Assembly: GCF_964656455.1 (NCBI RefSeq)
Contig: NC_135718.1
Span: 143,450,262-143,514,261 of the forward strand
DNA length: 64,000 bases
Origin: Halichoerus grypus
Lineage: Eukaryota; Chordata; Mammalia; Carnivora; Phocidae
Reading direction: 5' to 3'
In this document: one piece after another, positions 44,491-55,059 of the stretch
How the letters are laid out: every line of letters starts with the position of its first letter
How positions within the stretch are numbered: position 1 is the stretch's first letter
The notes under the pieces: model-generated
Databases searched by the model: none
Told to the model about the DNA's origin: nothing
What the model saw: the letters and a program-made list of their open reading frames with translations, nothing else
Program-made: the position numbers and the translations under genes

Positions 44491-45204
44491 AATAACCACT
44501 AAAAACGAAACAAAACAAATATACAAAAATCTATTCGCTAATAAGCCAATATAGGAGATAAAAGGGAATACCAAAACTAATCAAGTAGTCCCAAAGGAGA
44601 GAAAATACAGAATAAAAAGAGAACAATAATCAGATAGGGTAAATAGAAAGCACATAAACCAATCATGTTGACAATTATTTAAATATAAATGGATTAAACA
44701 CTCCATTAAAAGGCAGAGATTGTTGGACTCTAAAAAAATGAAAACTCAAGACCTGACTGAATTGGCTATATTATTTTGGAAAAAGTAGACATCAGAGTGT
44801 GGAATATTGCCAGAGATAAGGAAGGACATTAAATAATAATAAAAGAGTCAATCAAGAAGATGTGTAGAACACTGCACACAAAGCAGCAGAACATAACTTC
44901 TTATAAGAGCACATGGAACATTCACCAAGATAGACCATATGGTGTGCCATAAAATATGTCTCAATAAATTTAAAAGGATTGAAACCAGACTGTTTTTTGA
45001 CCACAATGGTATTAAATTAGAAATCAAAAACAGAAAGATATCTGGAAAATCCCTAGATATTTAGAAGTTAAACTGCATACTTCTAAATAACCGTAGGACA
45101 AAGAAGAAATCAGAAAGAAAACTGGAAAACATGTTAAACTGAATGAAAATTAGAATTCAAATATATTATAATTTATGGGATGATGTTAAAGTAGTGTTTA
45201 GAAC

Positions 45205-46455
45205 AATGATTCCCAAGCTTTTTCTTCTCAAGATCCCTTTGCACTCTTAAAAAATCACTGACAGTCATAGCAGGTTTGTTTACGTGAATTATATCTATCA
45301 ATATTTGCCCCCTAAGAAATTAAAACTGAGAATTTTTAAAAGATATTTATTTTGTAAAATAAAATAATAAATCTATTGTCTACTAACATAACTGAAATGC
45401 TTTTATAAAAACCTATATCTTGGGGCTCCTGGGTGGCTCAGTTGGTTAAGCATCTGCCTTTGGCTCAGGTCATGATCCCAGGGTCCTGGGGTCAAGCCCC
45501 ATGTAGGGCTCCCTGCTCAGCACGGAATCTACTTCTCCCTCTCCCTTTGCCCCTCCCCATACTTGTGCCATCTCTCTCATTCTCTCTTTCTCTCAGATAA
45601 ATAAATAAAATGTTTTTTTAAAAAAACTGTATCTTCCAAAAATTGAGAATGGCATTATTTTCTTTTCACAAATTTCTTTAATGTCTTGCTTATTAGAAGA
45701 CACCAGTTCCCACATCTGCTTCTGCATTCATCTGTTGCCATAGGCCATTTTAATTGAAGTATATATATAAAAAAAAAAATCCAGCCTCACAAAGCCTTGT
45801 AGTTAGAAAAGGGAGGGCTATTTTTATAGCCTTTACAGATAATTGTGGATATTTTTCTTTGATAGTATGCCAGAACTTGAAAAATGGTAGTTTGAGCTTT
45901 TCTTACACCAGCTGCATTAAAATCCATTAACCTATTTTGCACTTTGAATGGATAATTTACCCATATATAATTTTGCTAAATTATACATTGGTCAGTTGGA
46001 AAATTTTTGCTACACTGAATTAAGGAGCTGTTCTGAATGTTGATGCATCATCTTATATGTTATCAAAAATTCCATTTGTTAATATCACTACCAATGTCAT
46101 CACAAGAGAAGTAAGTTTTAAGCCCACCATGGCAGACAAAATTTTCCAAAATTCTAATTTTCACTTGCAAATTCAAATGTTATCATTGGCAACAAAAAAA
46201 ATAGCAGCTGATTTCTTGAAGTTACAAGTCTTCTCCATTAATTTTTGTAATAATGACTGCCAATTATGCACATTTTTTACCAGTTACTTTTTTTCCCCAA
46301 GTGAAACTGGTGTTCTCTGAAAAAAGCAGCTAGTTCAGCTTGCAACTCAATCATCCAAGTGCTTTGCCTTGAGACAGCCATTGTACTTCAGTTTGCAGAA
46401 GCAGTGTGTTATATATGCTTCCCATTTCACCACAAAGAATATTAAAAAGATGAAC
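45205..46455 (+). repeat. hAT-type DNA transposon fossil
   Basis: It opens 'atgattcccaagctttttcttctcaagatccctttgcactcttaaaaaa' and continues 'gtttacgtgaattatatctatcaatatttgcc', which follows a widespread mammalian hAT-type element with a CAGTGGTTCTCAA-like end. The later part ('cattggtcagttggaaa', 'gcagaagcagtgtgttatatatgcttcc') fits the same element less securely. The far end is approximate, the family name uncertain and a transposase frame not recoverable. A Can-SINE is inserted at 45422. An 87-codon frame at 46057-46320 lies inside and shows no domain. Confidence 0.5.
45422..45624 (+). mobile_element. Can-SINE nested in the hAT fossil
   Basis: GGGGCTCCTGGGTGGCTCAG start, undeleted head (CAGTTGGTTAAGC), tail 'agataaataaataaaatgtt'. 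Flanks AAAACCTATATCTT and AAAAACTGTATCTT are a worn duplication. Confidence 0.93.
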
Positions 46456-46985
46456 TAGGCACTAAGAAAGCAAGCAACCCAATTTAGAAAAGACAAAAGA
46501 TTCAATTTGACATCTCACTAAGGAAGATGTACAGATGGCAAATAAAGCCTACTAAAAATGTTCAGCATCATATGTCACCAGAGAAATGCAAATTAAAACA
46601 TGAGACACCACTGCCCACTATCAGGATGGTTAATTGTCAATTGCTGGCAAAGATATGGAGCAACAGAAACTAATGCGTGGCTTATGTTGATGGGGATAGA
46701 AGATGTTACAGCCACTCCGGAAGACAGTTTGGCAGTTTCTTACAGAGCTGAATAGTTTTATCATACAATCCAGCAATCACATTTCTAGGTATTTACCCAA
46801 CTTATTCGCAAACTTAGGTCTCCACAAAAACCTGATTATAAATGTTTATTGCAGACTTATTCATAATCACCAAAACCTGGAAGCAACCAAGATATCCTAT
46901 GATAGGTATGATAGGTGAATGAATAAACAAAACTTGGGACATGTATGACAAAATACAACACAAATTCATGTTAAAAATACCTTCA
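46456..46985 (+). mobile_element. L1M fragment, ORF2 C-terminal part
   Basis: 'gacatctcactaaggaagatgtacagatgg', 'atgcaaattaaaacatgagacaccactgcccac' and 'ccactccggaagacagtttggcagtttctta' are the ORF2 C-terminal region. The 71-codon frame at 46703-46918 is part of it. All frames are broken. Confidence 0.8.
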
Positions 46986-47340
46986 GCAAATTAGTAATAG
47001 AGGTAAAACCTACATTTCGGTTAGGTAAAAACTAACATTTAGTAGTGAAAGATTGAATGTTTCAACCTAAGATCGAGAGCAAGTCAAAGATGTCTGCTCT
47101 CACCAACTTCACCTCAACATTGTACTGGAAGTCCTAGATAATGTAACGGGACAAGTAAAAAGAAGTAAAAAGTATCCATATTGGAAAAGAATAAGTAAAA
47201 CGGTCTTCATTTGAAGAAGGCATAGATATGCACATAGAAAAATCTCAAGGTAGTTACAAAAAAAACTATTATAAAAACTATAATTAATAGGTGAATTTAC
47301 CCAGGTCACAGGAATCAAGGTGAATAATCAAAAATCCATT
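46986..47340 (+). mobile_element. L1M fragment, ORF2 reverse-transcriptase part
   Basis: 'tagtgaaagattgaatgtttcaacctaagatcg', 'gatgtctgctctcacc' and 'caacattgtactggaagtcctagataatg' are the RT region, which in an intact L1 precedes the piece at 46456-46985. The catalytic FADD codons are lost. Confidence 0.8.
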
Positions 47341-47885
47341 GTGTCCTGAGTACTCCTGTTTTCATTCTTTTCCTCAGCAACTGAATTCCTATAAAACTGA
47401 AAGTCCACATGAGCCATACCCAAAACCACTTCTGTGTACCATGCAGGTTGCTGCCATTCTCTGCGTGTGATTTGTAGGCATGCACCACCAGCACCCGTCC
47501 TCCAGGACTGAAGCCCTCACTCACCCAGCTCTCAGCCAAGTCCTTCTCTGGGACTTCTTTTGGCTGAAGAAACTTGCCTTGCCCAAGGTCAGGCCCCTTT
47601 CTGGAGACAACCTGCCCCAGAGACTGGTTGATTCGCAAGCATGAAGTCCTGGCACTCTCGTCCCAATATGCAACAACCTTGCGTGGCAATCCCAGCTCTA
47701 AAGCTCCCCAAACTACTAATTAACTGAAGTCTGTATTGCAACTCATGTCAATTCACCCTCTCCCTCTGTCCCAGTCTGATCCTGCTTTCTTCACTCCTAC
47801 ACAGATGTTCTTCAGGACTCTCCTTGATAAATTTTCTGCCCAAATCCTAGATTCTGCCTCGCAGGGAATCCAAACATAGACTGTA
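47341..47885 (-). other. GC-richer unassigned block with a 124-codon frame
   Basis: The minus frame 47315-47689 (124 codons) is open mostly over non-L1 sequence. Its last residues come from L1M, and it shows no domain I recognise. The 3' part ('ctgatcctgctttcttcactcctacac..tgataaattttctgcccaaatc') resembles an LTR-type repeat end. I take the block as a worn repeat, not a gene. Confidence 0.35.
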
Positions 47886-47889
47886 AGCC

Positions 47890-48783
47890 AACTGAGGGCA
47901 AAGAACAATAATTATGTGGTTTCTAGACCCCTTAAAATTCACATTAAGCCCCCAGTAAACAGTATCACCGAGAGTCCTGAGCTGAGTGTGTGCCCACTGG
48001 GTGTGCCCTGGGTCAGGAGTTATGATACGTGCTTTAGGAGATGCCATAGATCTGGGTTCCCCTGCTCTATGACTCCCCCCCACAGGATGTACTGCCCTGG
48101 ACAAATGCATGGGCTGCACCTGTGGCTAAGCTGTCCCTGAACTGAGTTTATTTCTATGGGTCATACCATCCCTTTAGAGCCAATGCAAAGCAAGTGGAGA
48201 GGATGGGAATTTCCAGCAGCAATTATAAGGTAGTTCACTCCACTCTCGCTAGTTCATTTTTTTCTCTCTGACTACACTATTAAACTAGCTTGTTTTGTTC
48301 GTATTTTCATTGCACTGACACTTATATGTCTTTCACTTTTATGGGGACCTGGTGGCATCAAATGGATTGTAGGAGTTTTGTGGGGTTTTTAGCATTCTTT
48401 TATACACATGTGTGCTCATGTTTGGTTTCAAACACAGTGGGCACTTCCTGAATGCCACGTCTCAATATGTTTTTGCCAAGTTGACACGTGAAACATGAAT
48501 GTCACAGGAGCTCTTTAGGAGTGAACCTTACTCTGTATAACCAGAGAGATGTGCTTGTTTCTTTCCTGGGAATAATATGCTGTTTCTTTTCTGAGTACCT
48601 ACTGAAAATTGGGACTATGGATTCCAGAAGCAAACAGTAATAACCTGCTTAATGTCCCAAAGAAAAGTATATTCGTACAGATGAGAAAGGCTTGCCCTGG
48701 AAGTGAAGAGACCAGAAAGTGCAACTTTTATCCATAGATTTGACCAATTATGATAGTTTTAATTTTTAAAAGAGCTTTCTACT
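47890..48783. other. Stretch with no gene recognised
   Basis: Overlapping 74- and 90-codon frames at 47847-48140 have no domain. Nothing else is supported. Confidence 0.35.
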
Positions 48784-49012
48784 GGGGCACCTGGGTGGCT
48801 CAGTCGGTCAAGCATCTGACTTTTGATTTTGGCTCAGGTCATGATCTCAGGGTCTTGAGATCAAGTCCCAGGTCATGCTCTGAGCTCAGCAGGGAGTGTG
48901 CTTGAGGATTTCTCTCCCTCTCCCTCTGCCCCTCCCACCACTCACGCTTTGTCTCTCTCTCTCTCTCTCAAATAAATAAATCTTTAAAAAATAATAAAAA
49001 AATAAAATAAAA
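48784..49012 (+). mobile_element. Can-SINE with 10-bp TSD
   Basis: GCTTTCTACT occurs just before the start and again after the A-rich tail (49016-49025). The body has 'gacttttgattttggctcagg', an older subfamily marker. A long CT run precedes the AAATAAATAAATCTTT tail. Confidence 0.94.
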
Positions 49013-49019
49013 TGGCTTT

Positions 49020-51296
49020 CTACTAATTCCACCTGTATATGTAGACAAAAAGGGAATAAAATAACCTATTAGAAGGAGGTAAAATGCATATCATTAAACC
49101 CTTATTGTAAAATAGCATCTATTAAATTAGCATACTCAGTTGCTGCTCAAGAGAACGGCAGAGAACACAATCATTAGCAATCAGATTCTTCGTGTCCTGT
49201 GAGATGTGGTCAGTTATCTGGGTGATCCTACCTCGGCTATACCAAGATGGACCACGTTGGGTCTTGTCAGTAGTTACAAAATGAGGATTTTATTGATAAA
49301 GGCAATTTATCAATGGCACAACGTAGGAAACAAGGCCAAAGCTCAGGCAACATTAAAGTCCATATAAGTCAGCAAATAAGGGATTTTCCAGCTGGAGAAA
49401 TCTTACATCATACTTAAGAAAGCAAAAAGGCAAAACAAACCCCTGGCAATTAAACTCACTTTTAACATAATAAAGAGATTTGCTGAGCTACCATTTACAT
49501 TTCTGGCTAATTACCAATCATGCCGTGGGTGTCACAAGATCATTTTAAAGCGTTGTGCTTACCTCAGCAGTGTGGCAAATACTTCTGAGCATCACCATAG
49601 TCTTAACCTCTTAAAAGATATACAAAGTGAACTGTGTTTTCTTACATCGGGATTTATCCCCTTTTGACTACCCCGAGTTACATCAGCCTCATTATTTGGA
49701 GGATTGGGTTCTTGTAGAGCATAAAATAACCACTGCTTTGGAGATTAGACAAGCAGTTTTCTTGGGAACAATGGGGAGAACATCAGCAGATACTGGAAAA
49801 TTCACCCAGTATGGGCTTTCACAAAGCTTTCCTTTCTTCTTGAAAATAACAACCCTCACCTCATTTAATACTTGAAGGTCATTTGCTAAAACATGGGATG
49901 TGGATTTAATGATCCAGTTTCTTAAAATAAACATAGGGTGCATAACAAATAACATCCCATGTACTTAGGGAGGGAGAAAAAAATCTGCAAACAGACACAC
50001 AAAAGTAATGAAAATGTCACTGAAGGGATATAAACTGATTGTAAAGAAAAAATGCAAGTCCAGAATTTTCTGTTACCTGACACACCTGGAATCAAAACCT
50101 TCATTTCTGTGGCGTGGTGGTCAAAGACGGCTTTCTTTCAAACTTTACACATAACACATAAAAGGGCTGGTTATGAAAAGGCCACAAGACTGGAGCAGGG
50201 CATGATATCCGGTTATGTAATGCACGGAAAGGTAAGTGTGTGGGCATCTACACAGAGCAGCTGCATGAAGCCTTCCTCCTCTGAGAGTCAGGCATCCCTG
50301 TTCACCCAGGGTCTTACAAGACTCAGTCAGAACTTTCATGGCATCCGAAACAACACAAGACAATCACTTTGGAAAAGCCAACCAGGATGGTCAACCTATC
50401 TCCTCTCCACATGGAAAAAAAATTCCAAGGGAGCATTGTTAATAATGGGCTGTTGCCAGCAAGAGCTTTGCATAGCAACAGGGAAACCACAAACCATACC
50501 AGGTTCAAGTTCAGAATCTTGAAAGCTTATCTAAAGCCCTTCCCAACTTAGCGAGCTTTCAGAATAGAGCTGGAAGACTTGCAAGACAAGACTTTCGTGG
50601 TGATAAATTTTAGTTATCCCTGCTTCTTATTAGAAGCTAAATTTATCGATTAGACTGTCTCTTCTTAGAGCTTGTCATTTTTCTCTTTAGATTCATAAGT
50701 GCTGTGAGGCTTGCCTTCAAAACATTTCTTGCAGTTTGCACTGATAGACTGACAGAAATTGACAAATATCTGCCCCCAAGTAAAAACAGAAGGTCCATGA
50801 GAGACAAGATCGTGATTATTCTCATTTTTCCTCATAGTCCAGCTCCCAGAGAAGTCCCAGGCAGGGAATGAACTCTCAACGGTGTTTGTTAAATAAATGG
50901 AAGTGAAAAGAAAAGGATTTGTGTATGAGTGTTCCTACATGTGTACATGCATAGGCACACACGTACTCATGCAATATATATTTCAGAACTGGAAAGGGAA
51001 ACCCAAGAAGACATTTTCTGCACAAATTCATACCACGTCTAATGAAACAAGATCCACGGACTCCTTATCTTCACATAAGTGCATGATAAGCCTGTTTTCA
51101 AGAGCATGCTCCATGATAGCCAAAGGAGAGGGGTCTTGTGGAAAAAGAACAAGCAATTGCCATGTCTGGGCAGGCTTCTTTAGTGGGGATGACCTGCTTC
51201 TTACCTTGTTCTTTTTGCCTTGTTAATGGAAAAGAAGCAAAGGATGATGAAAATAGAAAATGAGAATTTATGATAAAAGAAAAGAGAAATGTTCTA
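49020..51296. other. 2.3 kb with no repeat or gene recognised
   Basis: A 156-codon plus frame (50052-50522), a 109-codon plus frame (50897-51226) and several minus frames overlap. None has a domain, signal peptide or clear splice sites. This is one of the longer repeat-poor blocks and a candidate for conservation analysis. Confidence 0.35.
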
Positions 51297-51315
51297 ATAA
51301 GACTCCTTAAAAACT

Positions 51316-51399
51316 GGGGCACCTGGGTGGCTCAGTCGTTAAGCGTCTGCCTTCGGCTCGGGTCATGGTCCTAGGGTCCTGGGTCTTCAAAAAAAAATT
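51316..51399 (+). mobile_element. Internally deleted Can-SINE with TSD
   Basis: Only the first 66 or so bases of the tRNA-like part remain, joined directly to TCTTC plus A9. ATAAGACTCCTTAAAAACT (51297-51315) and ATAAGACTCTTTAGAAACT (51400-51418) are a 19-bp duplication with two mismatches. About 120 bp of body is missing. The head has the young-subfamily deletion (CAGTCGTTAAGCG). Confidence 0.88.
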
Positions 51400-51425
51400 A
51401 TAAGACTCTTTAGAAACTAAAATCT

Positions 51426-51609
51426 GGAGTGCTTGGGTGGCTCAGTCAGTTAAGCATCTGCCTTTGGCTCAGGTCATGATCTCAGGGTCCTAGGATCGAG
51501 CCCCGTATCAGGCTCCCTGCCCAGTGGGGAGTCTGCTTCTCCCTCTCACTCTCCCTCTGTGCTCTCTCTCTCTCAAATAAATAAATAAAATACTTTAAAA
51601 AAAAAAAAC
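51426..51609 (+). mobile_element. Can-SINE adjacent to the deleted SINE
   Basis: Head 'ggagtgcttgggtggctcag', tail 'aaataaataaataaaatactttaaaa'. CTAAAATCT recurs before and after it. It inserted within 8 bases of the right duplication of the previous SINE. Confidence 0.93.
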
Positions 51610-51619
51610 CTAAAATCTA

Positions 51620-52689
51620 TTTCTTTTCTCTTTCTGCATAGTCAACAAAATACTCAGAAAAGAACATTTCTCTCATAACAGCTGAACTTGGGATATGTGC
51701 AAAGTGCGTGTGCATGTGTGCATGTGCATGTGTGTAATATCAGTCCTAACTCTCTGATACGATGTCAGCTAGCAAAAGGTCCATTTTGCACAGGCTGACC
51801 GCCATCAGCCCTCCAGTGCCTAAGTTAGAGAACACACCGAAAAGCTGTCAATGCCTTATCTTTCATATGAGGACTGAGAAGGTTTGAACCAATGGGGCAA
51901 GAATGATCTAGCTGACCCTTTAACTGTCCAGGTCTCTGGTAGTATGGTTTATTTTTTCTTTCATTGCAAGAGCCTAACTGGGAAGAGTTAATGCTGACTT
52001 TTTTTTTCAAACCACCTATCAAAATAGCTTTATTTGTTGGAGAGTATATTCATCTTAATATTTCCAGTTGCTGCACATCTCAAGCCCTTTCCGTGTTGAG
52101 AGCTCAGAGAATGCAGGAATGTGCTTTACCAAGCACTTCCTCTTCAACTTTTAAATCCAGGCTTTGGGGTCCTTCACACTCAACTTAGCTGCAAACTTGT
52201 AAAATACATGCACAAAAAGGGTTGGTCTGGCATCTCAGAAGTCCAAGGAGCTTTCTCAGGAAAGCCTCATTTCTTAGAAATAGGAAAAGTTGTTTTTCCA
52301 ACAGTAACATGCAATGGCTCCAGAAAAAAAAAAAAAAGGTGTTATCACAGGAAAATTATTATCCGCATTATTTATGACAACAGTGAGGGGAAACAAGAAC
52401 TTGAATCTTAGAGGGATTGAGCTTGGTGAGAATCTCTGATTTTAAAAACATTCTATTTTGGCAAATGCGATCTTTCAGTGTCAATTTTTATATTTCTGAG
52501 AAGTAAATCATATCTTCCTAAAACAGTTAATCTCTCTTTCATTTAGAGAGATGAGCATGCATGCTTTGTCCCTCTATTTTGGCCAATTTTCTCAAACCAG
52601 TAACAGAATGAGGGATACCAAAATGAAATGTTAATCCCCTTGAAACCTCTCACTTCTCTGTTTTGATAGACTAAGAGAATGTTATAGTA
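51620..52689. other. Unassigned; GTGCAT-type tract at 51705-51736
   Basis: The tract reads 'gtgcgtgtgcatgtgtgcatgtgcatgtgtgt', purine-pyrimidine alternating. Frames of 65, 74 and 96 codons have no domain. An A14 run lies near 52324. Confidence 0.4.
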
Positions 52690-52825
52690 AGTAGAAGACT
52701 TTGAGATCTTTTACTTCAATCTCCTCATTCTGATACCAGAGATGTGAAGCAACTTGGCCAAGATCACACAGCAAGGCAATCGTGTGTATATTTCTAATCC
52801 AAGTCCCCTGCTCCTTCCATTAAAA
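52690..52825 (-). repeat. MIR-type SINE, minus strand
   Basis: 'gagatgtgaagcaacttggccaagatcacacagcaagg' is the reverse-complement MIR core, and its neighbours fit. Confidence 0.7.
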
Positions 52826-52829
52826 TAAG

Positions 52830-53215
52830 CCACCCTCCCCACTCCACCTCACACATGAATTTTCCACACAACTCAATAGCCAGTTGCTACACAACAAATT
52901 AAACTAGACACGTAGGAAACCAAAATAAATATAATTTTAAAAGTATTTCATGTTCAAAAGGAAAAGTTCCAGGGACCTGAAGACGAACATGTATGGATAA
53001 TGATTTCCCAACAGTGCAGGATAAATCTTATTTTTAAATCTTTTTTGATTATGTATTTAATACTTGTGTTAGATATGTTTATTTTGTTAGCTTGTGTAGC
53101 CTTTAACTTTTGAAAACAGTGAAGAACTTGGTGTTATATAAACAGAATGGAATTCTACAAACAAGTTTGGACAAAGGAATAGAAAACAACACAGCAATAA
53201 AATGTTTACCTGTAA
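52830..53215. other. Stretch with no gene or repeat recognised
   Basis: AT-rich. A 73-codon frame at 53110-53331 runs into the L2 that follows. Confidence 0.35.
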
Positions 53216-53219
53216 CATT

Positions 53220-53910
53220 TTTGCATTCAACTCTCCACCCCATTCTCATACTGTCTCATGCCTGGATGATCACAGCAGCTTCTTGGTTAGTTCTCCTGAG
53301 TCTACGGTTTCATTTCTTGAATCTCTCCTGAGCATGACTGAACTCAATGATGTTACTAAAATATCATTTTGAAGTCACTCTTCTGACAAATTAGAACACA
53401 ATTTCTCGCTACTTAGACAATAAAATTTAACTTCTTAACTGAGATTCCAAATATTCTACACCATATCCCTCTTCAACCGTATCTTCCATCATTCCCTTAT
53501 ACTCAACCTTCATTTGGTCCAAATCTAACTACCTGCCATTTCCTACATGTACCTTGAGAATTGCTATCTCCACACCTCTCCTGATGGCACCTGCTTCTAT
53601 CACACCTGCCTGGCTCAAGTCTACTTATTCTTCAAGGATCTGTTTAAAAGTGACTTTCTTTGTTCTGGTTTCATAAACACAGAAAGTATACTAGTGATTG
53701 CCAAGGTGAGGGGCAGGGAGTGGGCAAAATAGGTAAAGGAGGTCAAGAGGTATAAACCAATTTTAAAAAAGAGAATGTCAAGAAGGTAAATGGAGAACAA
53801 ATATGACTTCAATGTATTAAAAGAAAAATGACTTTCTTTGATTACTACCTTCAGCAATACTCTCTGCCTCCTCTGAGACCTTACAGTTCTTCATTTACAC
53901 CACTTGTGTT
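53220..53910 (+). repeat. L2 LINE fragment split by an L1 piece
   Basis: 'catgcctggatgatcacagcagcttcttggttagttctcc' and 'ctggctcaagtctacttattcttcaagg' match L2 blocks. It resumes after the insertion with 'ctctctgcctcctctgagacc'. Confidence 0.55.
53663..53823 (+). mobile_element. Short L1 3' UTR insertion with TSD
   Basis: AAAAGTGACTTTCTTTG (53646-53662) and AAAAATGACTTTCTTTG (53824-53840) form a 17-bp duplication with one mismatch. The insert 'agtgattgccaaggtgaggggcagggagtgggcaaaataggt' matches L1 3' UTR text of the type seen in carnivores. About 160 bp only. Confidence 0.82.
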
Positions 53911-53919
53911 TTAGAGAGC

Positions 53920-54120
53920 TGAATCTGTTCCAGCAATTGTGATAAGAGCTTTCCATGGATTATGTCATCCCATTCTCTCAACTGTGGGAGAAGGGTACTA
54001 TATTATTCCTACTTGACAAAAGAGCACACTGGTCTTCAAGAGGTTATTTGTTTAAGATCACACAGCCAGTAAATGGCAGAAATCATAGCAAGCCTAATTG
54101 CCTTTATGTCCAAATGTGTA
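53920..54120 (-). repeat. MIR-type SINE, minus strand
   Basis: 'tattattcctacttgacaaaagagcacactgg', 'aggttatttgtttaagatcacacagccagtaaatggcag' are the reverse-complement MIR core. A 60-codon frame across it is chance. Confidence 0.65.
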
Positions 54121-54267
54121 TATATCAAAGTCATTGACTTCGCTTCATATTCACTGACCCTGCCACAGTCCAAGACACCACTGTCTCTGCCTGGGACTCT
54201 TGCCAGGATTCTCTACTCCTGCTTGCTTTCCTGCCTCTTCATATTTCATTATCTGTACTTGTGCTTT

Positions 54268-54390
54268 CCAATACAGTAGCTGCTAGTCACATGGAACTAT
54301 TAAGCATTTGAAATGTGGCTAGCGCATACTAGATTTTGAAGACTTAACACCAAAAAGAAGTATGTAAAATATTTAATTGATCATTTTTTT
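54268..54390 (+). repeat. MER5-type (hAT-Charlie) fragment
   Basis: 'tccaatacagtagctgctagtcacatgg' and 'gcatttgaaatgtggctagcgcatac' are typical MER5 text, here only one half of the element. Confidence 0.7.
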
Positions 54391-54392
54391 CT

Positions 54393-54862
54393 GCATTGCT
54401 TATTTTTTCAGCTTTATTGAGGGATAATTGACACATATAATTGTAAGATATTTAAAGTATACATGGTGGTGATTTGATACGCAAACACCTTCAGCACTAG
54501 ATGCCTCCCGGCATCTGGTTAATTAACACTTCTCTCACCACACAGACTTATTTGATTGTAGTTATGTTTTGGTGAGAACATGTAAGCTCTACTCTCTTAG
54601 CAAATTTCAATGATAAAATACAGTGTATCAACCATGGTCACTGTGTTTGACATTAGATCCTTGGACCTCACTCATCTTATAACTGAAATTTGTACTCTAC
54701 CAATCTCTCCTAATTTCCTCCACTCCCAAGTCCCTGGGAATCATGTTCCTATTCTCTGTTTCTAAGAGTTTGACTTTTTTATTTTATTTTTTAGATTCTA
54801 CATATAAGTGATAGCTGTGAATTATTTGTCTTTCTCCTGCTAGCCTATTTCACTTAGCTCAC
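54393..54862 (-). mobile_element. Older LINE-1 3' segment, minus strand
   Basis: 'cagctttattgagggataattgac', 'gtgagaacatgtaagctctactctcttagcaaa', 'cttataactgaaatttgtac' and 'ttagattctacatataagtgatag' match the reverse complement of an older L1 3' region. It stops abruptly at about 54862, the 5' truncation. Confidence 0.8.
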
Positions 54863-55059
54863 AAAGGGGCCTCCCTGAAGAACAAAGATGACAGACCAAC
54901 CTAGGTTCTTGATAATGTCATTGAACACCTGAGTAACTCAACTTAAATTCTATCTTCTCCAGTGTGATAATAAATACTCCTTAGTGTTTGAATTGGGTAT
55001 TGTTACTTGCAGCCAAAAGCACCTTGGCTCCCATAATGCACCTACCCTCTACTACCTAA

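Larger units (their letters stand above)
41700..45204 (+). mobile_element. Old LINE-1 (L1M type), 5' end to endonuclease part of ORF2
   Basis: A collinear series matches an old mammalian L1. Near 41702 'ccaaccatgatggagtaattgg' is the 5' UTR. 'gctaggaatcccagaaaggtgatgcttcagagtaa' (42835) and 'ttcaacactgtttgaaggaag' are the leader. 43000-44030 is ORF1 ('aaatttccaaatttgatgaaa', 'gactacaagaaatgttaaagg'). 44140-44300 and 44500-44720 are the inter-ORF and ORF2 start ('attaaaaggcagagattg'). 44880-45200 is the endonuclease region ('agatagaccatatggtgtgcc'). All frames are broken. Later elements split it. Confidence 0.8.

Noticed and set aside
47315..47689. 124-codon minus frame as a gene
   Set aside because: Its end lies in L1M sequence, no domain is recognised, and the neighbouring text looks like an LTR-type repeat.
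50052..50522. 156-codon plus frame as a gene
   Set aside because: No domain, no promoter or splice signals, and frames overlap on the other strand.
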